Assembly (NCBI GenBank): GCA_030640565.1
Contig: DAOWJD010000035.1
Location: 1 to 5,744, forward strand
Origin: Nanobdellota archaeon
Lineage (GTDB): Archaea; Nanobdellota; Nanobdellia; Pacearchaeales; GW2011-AR1
Length of the DNA: 5,744 nt
Reading direction: 5' to 3'
Made by a program: the position numbers and the translations under genes. The notes beneath the pieces were generated by a model, which saw only the letters and a list, made by a program, of their open reading frames with translations, did not search any database and was not told the origin of the DNA. Positions within the stretch are counted from its first letter, which is position 1. Each line of letters begins with the position of its first letter. Below, one piece after another: positions 1 through 5,085 of the stretch.

Positions 1-368
1 ATCATATCCAAACCAAACTGAATATTTGATTTTGAAATCTCAGACACAGTTATTTTTGGGGCTTCATTTGTTAAAAGAATAATTTCTGTATTTTTTGTAG
101 TAATTATGGTTTTCAGTGTTTCATTAGTTATAAATTTCCCCTGCATTACTCCTTTAAAATCATTAAGGCCTTCAATTCTTTTGTTGTCAACAGCTATGAT
201 AATCTGTCCTTTTCTTAATCCTTGTTCAAATGCTGTTGAATTTGGCTCAACACTTGTCACTAAAACACCTTTTTGCAAAAAAACAGGAGGTAATCCAAAT
301 ATAGAAATCAAAGACAAGACTAAAATAATTATCAGCATCCAGATTTTCCAGGTTAATTTAAGCTTCAT
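1..368 (-). CDS. secD: SecD, protein-export membrane protein (N-terminal part, runs off the window)
   Basis: N-terminal 122 codons of SecD, partner of SecF in the SecDF complex that assists Sec-dependent protein export across the cytoplasmic membrane. The start chosen is the ATG at 366-368, which gives MKLKLTWKIW and then one hydrophobic segment (about residues 8-27). It has a good Shine-Dalgarno GGAG 7 nt upstream, inside secF, and overlaps the secF stop by 11 nt, so translational coupling is likely. Residues about 33-75 look like a PDZ-type fold: GVLVTSVEPNSTAFEQGLRKG followed by an IIIAVDNKRI strand. The visible part ends in QFGLDM, where family members have the conserved GLDL(x)GG segment that begins the first periplasmic-type domain. 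The rest of the gene lies left of position 1. The SecF-before-SecD order is the archaeal arrangement, the reverse of bacteria. Confidence 0.85.
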   Translation of the reverse strand, partial: MKLKLTWKIWMLIIILVLSLISIFGLPPVFLQKGVLVTSVEPNSTAFEQGLRKGQIIIAVDNKRIEGLNDFKGVMQGKFITNETLKTIITTKNTEIILLTNEAPKITVSEISKSNIQFGLDM

Positions 369-1422
369 TTTTGCTCTCCTTTCTTTTTACATACCATTTA
401 AGTATTGAAACATTGGTTATCCAAGTATTCAAAATATCAAAACTTAGTCCAATCACAAGCACTGTGAATATCTTTGTGAGGACTGCTGAAAAAGAGCTTA
501 CAATAAGCAGAGCTGTAATTATTGCTAAAAGAGATGTGAGAGTCATGGTTGTTCCTGTCTTAAATGCAGAAAAAATCCTTCTGTTTAGTGAACCTTCGTG
601 TCTTTTTAAAACCCTGTTTGTTAAAAGAATGTCTGTGTCTACAGAATAACCAATTAACATTAAAAATGCAACAATACCTGCTGTTGACATCTTCATGCCG
701 AGAAAATTGAATAGTGCAAGAGTCATAAAAATGTCTGCAAACGCTGAAAGGATAATTGCGAGGGACGGAATGCTGTTTTTAAAATAAAAGACAGAATTGA
801 TTAATAGTGCAGCCAGAGCCAACACCATTGCAAAACCAGAGGACAAACCAAAAAGAAAAAAAGACAGAATAGGTAAAATAGAAATTACTCCTGTAATCAA
901 TTTTATCTTTAGCTTTTTTCCAAAGATGATAAAGACAACCCAGCCCATAAATAAAAATGCTGTGATAATTGCCAGAATAAGCTGGCCAAAAAAACTCTCG
1001 CTTAGTTCAGAGCCTGTGAACTCAAGGCTGCTGTTTTCACCATCGATTAATTCATATCCCAAATATTCTTCAAGAACTTGTTTTGTTTGATCTTTTAAAG
1101 ATTTTGTTTCAATTATTACTGCTTTTTGTTCTCTTGTTGTAAGGTCAGATATTTCTCTTACAGTAAGACTCTCAAGTTTATCTGAGAGATGAATTTTTAA
1201 TTCATTTGTGTCAATTTTCTCATAAATTGTTATACTGGTTCCTCCTGTCAGAGAAATGTCTTTATGCATAAAATCTCCATTGTTGGAATAGAAAACACCC
1301 ATATAGATGAAAGAAAGAAGAAGAATTATTGCTGGAATGATAAGCAGGTGTTTATAGTATTTATCGTGAAATCTTGCTACTTTCTTTCCGAATTCTTTTT
1401 TTGGTTTTTGTTCTTGTTCCAT
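358..1422 (-). CDS. secF: SecF, protein-export membrane protein
   Basis: Membrane subunit of the archaeal SecDF complex. I start it at the ATG at 1420-1422 (MEQEQKPKKEFGKK), giving 354 residues. The open frame continues 24 codons further upstream, but those codons are tRNA-Gly sequence read through (ITGFQPVDPG...), so they are not protein. Visible features: a basic N-terminus; TM1 about 26-45; the extracytoplasmic start DISLTGGTSITIY (55-67); a soluble domain to about 143; then a run of hydrophobic segments from about 146 to 341. The SecF signature LMLIGYSVDTDILLTNRVLK lies at 254-273. Usual SecF proteins are about 290-310 residues; the extra length comes partly from two additional hydrophobic segments around 172-213. 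secF lies 20 nt after tRNA-Gly and overlaps secD by 11 nt. There is no TATA box at a usable distance, so it is probably transcribed through the tRNA. Confidence 0.93.
   Translation of the reverse strand: MEQEQKPKKEFGKKVARFHDKYYKHLLIIPAIILLLSFIYMGVFYSNNGDFMHKDISLTGGTSITIYEKIDTNELKIHLSDKLESLTVREISDLTTREQKAVIIETKSLKDQTKQVLEEYLGYELIDGENSSLEFTGSELSESFFGQLILAIITAFLFMGWVVFIIFGKKLKIKLITGVISILPILSFFLFGLSSGFAMVLALAALLINSVFYFKNSIPSLAIILSAFADIFMTLALFNFLGMKMSTAGIVAFLMLIGYSVDTDILLTNRVLKRHEGSLNRRIFSAFKTGTTMTLTSLLAIITALLIVSSFSAVLTKIFTVLVIGLSFDILNTWITNVSILKWYVKRKESKNEA
376..379 (-). promoter_or_regulatory. Shine-Dalgarno site for secD
   Basis: GGAG on the minus strand inside the last codons of secF, 7 nt before the secD ATG (366-368). 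It decides the secD start and supports translational coupling with secF. Confidence 0.7.
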
Positions 1423-1442
1423 TTTGTTTGGATTTATCAAAA

Positions 1443-1514
1443 TGCGCCGGCCGGGAATCGAACCCGGATCGACTGGTTGGAAGCCAGTAATCATAGCCGT
1501 TAGACCACCAGCGC
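1443..1514 (-). tRNA. tRNA-Gly(TCC)
   Basis: Cloverleaf on the minus strand: 7-bp acceptor GCGCTGG/CCGGCGC with one G-T pair, anticodon stem ACTGG/CCAGT with loop CTTCCAA (anticodon TCC), T-arm CCGGG-TTCGATT-CCCGG, and discriminator A at 1443. No intron and no encoded CCA. The first base (1514) is also the last base of the upstream LAGLIDADG gene's TAG stop. A TATA-like TTTAAAA tract about 20-30 nt upstream lies inside that gene's 3' end and may drive this tRNA and secF. Confidence 0.96.
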
Positions 1515-2344
1515 TATAAGTTTGAGTAAATTTTAAACTTTTTTAAATGTTTAGAATTAGCAGGTTTTATTACCTTATAAAAATTCATTATATCGTCTTT
1601 TTTATAAATAACTAATTTATTAATTCCTTTTACTACATTAAAATTTAAAGAAACTAATGCATTTTTAACTTCTTTTAAAAATCGAGAGTCTGCACTAGAT
1701 ATTTCTAAAACAGGGTCTTTTTTTCTTCTAATATAAAAACTTCCATCTGTATCAAATAACCCTCTAATATAAGAGATTAATAATCTCCTTGAAGAAAAAA
1801 CTTGCTTTGGAATTTTTAATTTTCCTTTCTTTTTTCCAATTGGAAGACCATATTCTTCGGTCAGAAGTCTATGAAGATCTATAGAATAAATCCTTATCTT
1901 AATAGTGTTATCTTGTAAATAATTAGAGAGGGTTATTCCAAAAGTTTTCACAAATAAATTTTTTAAATGTTCTTGATAACTTTTTTCATCGCTATGCGAA
2001 ACAATATTAACTTCATATTTATATTTTGAAATGTGCCCATCCCCATTCAATGCTCCGATAATTTCTGCTACAGATTCATTTAACTCTGGAATTTTTATTT
2101 TATTTCTCAAAAAACGTTCTTTCTCTAATAATTTATAATCTAAAATTTTTAATCTTGATGTCTTCTTTAATTTTCTGAAAATTTCAATTGGAATTGGTCG
2201 ACCTCTAGAATAATAGTTAAAAAAAGATGTTCTACTAGTGTTTAAGAAAAAAGGTAATTTATTAAACGAAAGTTTTGTTTTTTTCTTTACTGTATCAAAT
2301 AATTTTAACCTATCTTCTTTTTTTAAAATAATAAATTGAGGCAT
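1514..2344 (-). CDS. Stand-alone HTH + LAGLIDADG homing-endonuclease-like protein
   Basis: LAGLIDADG-family DNA-binding protein, 276 residues from the ATG at 2342-2344. A longer frame starts at an ATG at 2435-2437 (307 residues). I prefer the inner start because a TATA box sits about 24 bp upstream of it, as expected for a leaderless archaeal mRNA. Numbering from the inner start: residues about 8-60 resemble an HTH domain (LSFNKLPFFLNTSRTSFFNYY, then PIPIEIFRKL); motif 1 is IIGALNGDG (95-103) with acid D102; motif 2 is IRGLFDTDG (193-201) with acid D200. Both metal-binding acids are kept, so nuclease activity is possible. It lies between intact tRNA-Arg and tRNA-Gly genes; neither tRNA is split, so it is not an intron ORF. 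It could be a free-standing homing endonuclease or, given the HTH, a domesticated regulator in the manner of WhiA (LAGLIDADG + HTH, opposite order). Its target is unknown. Confidence 0.85.
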   Translation of the reverse strand: MPQFIILKKEDRLKLFDTVKKKTKLSFNKLPFFLNTSRTSFFNYYSRGRPIPIEIFRKLKKTSRLKILDYKLLEKERFLRNKIKIPELNESVAEIIGALNGDGHISKYKYEVNIVSHSDEKSYQEHLKNLFVKTFGITLSNYLQDNTIKIRIYSIDLHRLLTEEYGLPIGKKKGKLKIPKQVFSSRRLLISYIRGLFDTDGSFYIRRKKDPVLEISSADSRFLKEVKNALVSLNFNVVKGINKLVIYKKDDIMNFYKVIKPANSKHLKKFKIYSNL

Positions 2345-2363
2345 AAGTTTTAATGTTTTTAAG

Positions 2364-2372
2364 TTATAAAAA
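2364..2372 (-). promoter_or_regulatory. TATA box for the LAGLIDADG gene
   Basis: TTTTTATAA on the minus strand, centred about 24 bp upstream of the ATG at 2342-2344. The spacing matches leaderless archaeal transcription and favours the inner start. Confidence 0.5.
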
Positions 2373-2447
2373 GGTGTGTTACTACTACCCATTGACCCAC
2401 AAATGAGTTGTTTTAAAGGTTTACCATTCCTAGCCATTCAAAAATTA

Positions 2448-2521
2448 TGCCCTCGACAGGATTCGAACCTGCAACCTACAGATTAGGAATCTGTTGCGCT
2501 ATCCAGTTGCGCCACGAGGGC
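2448..2521 (-). tRNA. tRNA-Arg(CCT)
   Basis: Cloverleaf on the minus strand: acceptor GCCCTCG/CGAGGGC, D-stem GCGC/GCGC, anticodon stem ACAGA/TCTGT with loop TTCCTAA (anticodon CCT, reads AGG), T-arm GCAGG-TTCGAAT-CCTGT, discriminator A at 2448. No intron, no encoded CCA. It follows tRNA-Leu after only 3 nt and is almost certainly co-transcribed with it. Confidence 0.96.
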
Positions 2522-2524
2522 TGA

Positions 2525-2608
2525 TGCGGAGACTAGGATTCGAACCTAGGTAAGCACTAAGCTAACGCGTCTTGAGCGCGCCCCGTTTGACCACTCCGGC
2601 ATCTCCGC
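2525..2608 (-). tRNA. tRNA-Leu(CAA)
   Basis: Class II tRNA on the minus strand: acceptor GCGGAGA/TCTCCGC, D-stem CCG/CGG, anticodon stem GCGCG/CGCGT with loop CTCAAGA (anticodon CAA, reads UUG), a 15-nt variable arm with a short AGC/GCT stem, T-arm CTAGG-TTCGAAT-CCTAG, and discriminator A at 2525, as expected for leucine. It is the first gene of a Leu-Arg tandem. Confidence 0.95.
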
Positions 2609-2640
2609 ACACCATTAATAATAAAATTATCACTCGACAA

Positions 2641-2650
2641 CCATATAAAA
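2641..2650 (-). promoter_or_regulatory. TATA box for the tRNA-Leu/tRNA-Arg unit
   Basis: TTTTATATGG on the minus strand, centred about 38 bp upstream of the tRNA-Leu 5' end. Transcription would start near 2619 and leave a leader of about 10 nt for RNase P to remove. Confidence 0.5.
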
Positions 2651-2850
2651 AGCTTTAGAATATGGGTAAAAAAAGATGATTTCGCTCATATTGTTCCCAA
2701 TTTTCATTGCGAAATCTAAACAGTACAAGCCAGCGTGAATCAAAAAAACCAAATAAATAACCCGAAGGTAATTTAACCGCTGATTACTTCTGCTTTCTCT
2801 AACAAAATAGATATATTATTTAAGTGTTTTGATTAAAACTATTAATTATT

Positions 2851-2910
2851 TTAAACCATAATGGTGGTTGGCAAAGTTGATGGAATCGTCAACTAAATTT
2901 TAAGGTTTAA
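2851..2910. repeat. Nested inverted repeat / hairpin pair
   Basis: Outer arms TTAAACC (2851-2857) and GGTTTAA (2904-2910) flank an inner hairpin, AGTTGATG (2875-2882) and CGTCAACT (2887-2894), with loop GAAT; the inner stem is 8 bp with one G-T pair on the plus strand. It lies 27 bp beyond the 3' end of tRNA-Cys. It could be a small RNA, a degraded element end or a protein-binding site. I see no C/D or H/ACA box set. Confidence 0.45.
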
Positions 2911-2936
2911 ATAAAAATTATATATTTTTTAATAAA

Positions 2937-3010
2937 AGATGGAGGGTGGATTTTAACCACCGTCTCTAGATTTGCAATCCAGCGCCTGAAACAGACTCGG
3001 CTACTCCATC
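2937..3010 (-). tRNA. tRNA-Cys(GCA), unusual D- and T-loops
   Basis: Cloverleaf on the minus strand: acceptor GATGGAG/CTCCATC, D-stem GCC/GGC, anticodon stem CTGGA/TCTAG with loop TTGCAAA (anticodon GCA), T-stem GGTGG/CCACC, and discriminator T at 2937. U73 is the known cysteine identity base and fits well. Oddities: the T-loop is TTAAAAT, so invariant C56 is A, and the D-loop (AGTCTGTTTC) has one G where GG is usual, so G19 appears to be U. U19-A56 could replace the usual G19-C56 pair. All stems are intact, so I call it a gene, not a pseudogene. Confidence 0.85.
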
Positions 3011-3011
3011 A

Positions 3012-3115
3012 TCATGATTTCAAAGCGATAAATAGACCCCCTCCAACTTCATTTATATTCACTGTTTTCCAAGACCCCTACTAGAGCCTGTTATAATTGT
3101 GACTTTATTCACCAT
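3012..3115 (-). pseudogene. Short-chain dehydrogenase (SDR) remnant with internal deletion
   Basis: The ATG at 3113-3115 overlaps the dehydrogenase stop by 11 nt and encodes MVNKVTIITGSSRGLGK, a clear SDR N-terminus with the TGxxxGxG nucleotide-binding motif. The frame stops after 18 codons (TGA at 3059-3061). In a neighbouring frame the sequence continues KTVNINEVGGGLFIALKS and stops at 3012-3014; this resembles the SDR C-terminal segment (GxTxNVNGG). About 200 residues of a normal ~250-residue SDR would then be missing between the two, with a frameshift at the junction near GGAAAA. The N-terminal match is strong; the C-terminal match is tentative. The remnant ends 1 nt before tRNA-Cys. It indicates that the dehydrogenase once headed a longer operon. 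Confidence 0.65.
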
Positions 3116-4592
3116 TTTTCTTATTGATAAGAAGATAATCTATCATTTGACCTAGCAATTTGTAAGTTTTCACCATTATTGATTCTTGGGTTTTCCATCC
3201 TGCCCTATATGCTAAAATATGTTCAGGTAATAAATTTTTAATTTTCCAATCTTTTATATCCCCCATAGGTAATCCTAAAATATCTTTTCTTGGAAGACCA
3301 GGATAGACATCTAAATAAGCAAATATCTTTTTCTTCAACATCATCTGAATAAGATATTTTTGATCTAATGCATTACCATCTGCTGTATTAATAAAGATGG
3401 TTCCTTTCTTCATTAACTTTAACTTTTCTTTATTCAATAAACCTTCTGCCATATATGCTGGAACATGAAGAGATATAATATCACTTTTTTTCATTAATGT
3501 AGTAAGAGACACATATTTTATACCACTTTTTTTAGTTTCTTCTAGTTTTTTAATTTTTGAATAATAAATAACTTTCATTCCCAAGGATTTACCTATATCT
3601 GCCACCTTTTTACCAATTCTGCCTAACCCTATAATGCCTAAAGTTTTCTCTTTTAATTTGTAGTTTATGCTATTTAATTCATTTATATCTATTAATTTAT
3701 CTCCTACAATTAACTTTAATTTTTTTAGCTTAATATTATCAATCTCTTTAGAGTCAAATACTATTATATCATTATCAGATAAAAATTTATAATATAGAGC
3801 CGAGTTAGAATCTATTGGTGAAAATTTTTGGCAAGGCATATGAAATGCCTGTACTGCCTTTTCTAAATCTCTAAATTTTTTATCTTTACTTAGTATACCT
3901 AATCTTTTACCTTCTATTAGTTTTTCATTTATTATTTTATCTAAATCGTGCTCGAACTCAAATTTAATCATACCTAATTTATGGAAGTGGTGTAAGAATC
4001 TTCCGTTTCTGGTTAACCTTTCGTTTTTGTCTAATTTTCTGAACCGTCCAAAAATTTTTTGCATTACTCCTAACATAATTTCTTCTGAACTTGATGCTAT
4101 CTTTTTATTAGAAAAATTTCTTAATAATAAATCTAATAGACCAGCATAAACTACTTCAGATACTGCATCTGTGCCATAATCAGGAATATTAGCAACAGTA
4201 ATATTCTCTTTTTCTGCAAGTTTTAATGAAATTCTGTGTTCTTTTTCATGAGTCCAGAATAGAATTAATTTAAGTTGTGGATTTAATTTTAATATTTCAT
4301 CAGGAATATCTACCCAACAAGATATAACACAATCAGCTCCTTCTATTCTATTCATCAATAATTGTAATGGAACATTTTCTGCAGGGATTTGTGTATAACA
4401 TTTTACCTGTTTAAATAATTCTGGATTTTCTTCATATTGTCTAGCTAAATTTTCTGGTAGACTTGAAGGATATTCAATAACTTCATTTGCAATTTTTTTT
4501 AGCAATTTTTTATGTTTTGGATAAAATATTACACTATCTAACACAACAACCTTGTTGAATTTATTTATTTTGTCTTTCTTCTTTTTTATCAT
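3105..4592 (-). CDS. D-2-hydroxyacid-dehydrogenase-like protein with inserted domain, catalytic residues missing
   Basis: 495 residues, against about 310-330 for ordinary family members. The start is the ATG at 4590-4592, with a TATA box about 44 bp upstream. Domain order: N-terminal catalytic-type flavodoxin-like domain (about 14-158, ending DYGTDAVSEVVYAGLLDLLLR, a family hallmark); a lysine-rich insert (about 160-312); then a classical NAD(P)-binding Rossmann domain (KTLGIIGLGRIGKKV, glycines 322/324/327) and the family C-terminus. By analogy with SerA, the catalytic Arg (NxxRG) is D405 in NTADG, the catalytic Glu (VFxxEP) is L433 in VYPGLP, and the His (TPHxxG) is replaced (AYRAG, 461-465). 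Normal hydride-transfer chemistry on 2-hydroxyacids is therefore doubtful. The usual Asp after the second strand is absent too (VIYYSK), so NAD preference is unclear. The SDR remnant downstream hints at a sugar or surface-polymer pathway, but that is inference. Confidence 0.85.
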   Translation of the reverse strand: MIKKKKDKINKFNKVVVLDSVIFYPKHKKLLKKIANEVIEYPSSLPENLARQYEENPELFKQVKCYTQIPAENVPLQLLMNRIEGADCVISCWVDIPDEILKLNPQLKLILFWTHEKEHRISLKLAEKENITVANIPDYGTDAVSEVVYAGLLDLLLRNFSNKKIASSSEEIMLGVMQKIFGRFRKLDKNERLTRNGRFLHHFHKLGMIKFEFEHDLDKIINEKLIEGKRLGILSKDKKFRDLEKAVQAFHMPCQKFSPIDSNSALYYKFLSDNDIIVFDSKEIDNIKLKKLKLIVGDKLIDINELNSINYKLKEKTLGIIGLGRIGKKVADIGKSLGMKVIYYSKIKKLEETKKSGIKYVSLTTLMKKSDIISLHVPAYMAEGLLNKEKLKLMKKGTIFINTADGNALDQKYLIQMMLKKKIFAYLDVYPGLPRKDILGLPMGDIKDWKIKNLLPEHILAYRAGWKTQESIMVKTYKLLGQMIDYLLINKKNGE

Positions 4593-4631
4593 TTTTCTAT
4601 TTTCTTTCTATGTGATATTATCCCACATACC

Positions 4632-4639
4632 TTTATATT
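4632..4639 (-). promoter_or_regulatory. TATA box for the dehydrogenase-like gene
   Basis: AATATAAA on the minus strand within an A/T run, centred about 44 bp before the ATG at 4590-4592. It predicts a leader of about 18 nt with no clear Shine-Dalgarno. It is divergent from the 5S promoter about 30 bp away. Confidence 0.45.
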
Positions 4640-4663
4640 TTTATCTATCTATGATCCAAAAAC

Positions 4664-4672
4664 TTTATAAAA
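4664..4672 (+). promoter_or_regulatory. TATA box for 5S rRNA
   Basis: TTTATAAAA preceded by an A-rich BRE-like stretch (CCAAAAAC). Its centre is about 25 bp upstream of the 5S 5' end, the standard archaeal TATA-to-start distance. Confidence 0.75.
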
Positions 4673-4691
4673 TACTTAAATTTCAGATTTT

Positions 4692-4807
4692 TGAAGACGG
4701 CCATAGTAATCGTGTTCTACCCGATCCCTTTCCGAACTCGGAAGTCAAGGCGATTACGCCGTATGTGTTAGTATCCTACAAGATGCGAAACATTGGTGCT
4801 GTCTTCA
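4692..4807 (+). rRNA. rrf: 5S ribosomal RNA
   Basis: About 116 nt. Helix I is formed by TGAAGAC (4692-4698) and GTCTTCA (4801-4807). The conserved core CCGATCCCTTTCCGAACTCG followed by GAAGTCAAGGCG is present (loops B/C and helix III). It is not linked to 16S/23S here, as in many archaea, and has its own TATA box. rnp4 starts 11 nt after it, so the two probably share a transcript. The exact ends are judged from helix I and could be off by 1-2 nt. Confidence 0.93.
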
Positions 4808-4818
4808 CTTAATTTATT

Positions 4819-5085
4819 ATGCCAAAGAAAATATCAAAAAAAGAGGCAAAAAAGCAGATTGAAGAATTTTTTTTAAATATTAAAGATAAAACTCCAAAGG
4901 AAGTTAAAAAAATAAAAAAATTAGCTATGAGTTTTAATTTTCCCCTAAAAGAAAAAAGAAAGACTTTTTGTAAAAAATGCCTTAGTCCTTACAAGGTCAA
5001 AAAAATAAGAATAAGAAACAAAATTAAAAGTGTTGAGTGTAAGGATTGTGGGCATGTGAATAGGTGGAGGGTTAAGACTTCTTGA
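4819..5085 (+). CDS. rnp4: RNase P protein component 4 (Rpp21/Rpr2 family)
   Basis: 88-residue archaeal homologue of eukaryotic Rpp21, a protein subunit of RNase P that helps the catalytic RNA remove tRNA 5' leaders. Visible: a lysine-rich helical N-terminus (about 5-40; KEVKKIKKLAMSFNFPL is the typical segment before the metal site); a zinc-ribbon pair CKKC (C51, C54) and CKDC (C74, C77); and the conserved ending CGHVNRWRVK. It is slightly short for the family but all four cysteines are present. The ATG at 4819 lies 11 nt after the 5S rRNA, which leaves no room for its own promoter except inside 5S, so it is probably made from the 5S transcript. Its last 14 bp overlap the 3' end of the convergent rpoN gene. 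Confidence 0.9.
   Translation: MPKKISKKEAKKQIEEFFLNIKDKTPKEVKKIKKLAMSFNFPLKEKRKTFCKKCLSPYKVKKIRIRNKIKSVECKDCGHVNRWRVKTS

Larger units (their letters stand above)
2609..2936. other. Gene-poor spacer between tRNA-Leu and tRNA-Cys
   Basis: 328 bp without a gene I can assign. It holds the tRNA-Leu promoter (2641-2650), a nested inverted repeat (2851-2910), and AT-rich tracts after tRNA-Cys that include a minus-strand T run likely to act as a terminator. On the minus strand a frame of about 42 codons (roughly 2656-2784), containing FDSRWLVLFRFRNENWEQYE, has protein-like composition but no start codon and no family I recognise. It may be a gene remnant or chance. Confidence 0.5.

Noticed and set aside
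1423..1494. N-terminal extension of SecF beginning MITGFQPVDPG
   Set aside because: These codons lie on tRNA-Gly and the short spacer. The ATG at 1420-1422 gives a normal SecF N-terminus.
106..1503. Plus-strand open frames opposite secD, secF and tRNA-Gly
   Set aside because: They are shadows of the minus-strand genes; their translations show no family features, and one includes tRNA sequence.
2345..2437. 31-residue N-terminal extension of the LAGLIDADG protein
   Set aside because: A TATA box lies within it at the right distance for a leaderless start at 2344. The extension has no recognisable domain, though it cannot be fully excluded.
1443..2521. LAGLIDADG gene as a tRNA intron ORF
   Set aside because: Both flanking tRNAs are complete cloverleaves with no bulge-helix-bulge split.
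2656..2784. Minus-strand 42-codon frame as a gene
   Set aside because: No start codon, no recognised family, and it overlaps the tRNA-Leu upstream region. It is noted only as a possible remnant.
4552..4812. Plus-strand 86-codon frame
   Set aside because: It covers the divergent promoter region and the 5S rRNA gene, so it is not a protein gene.
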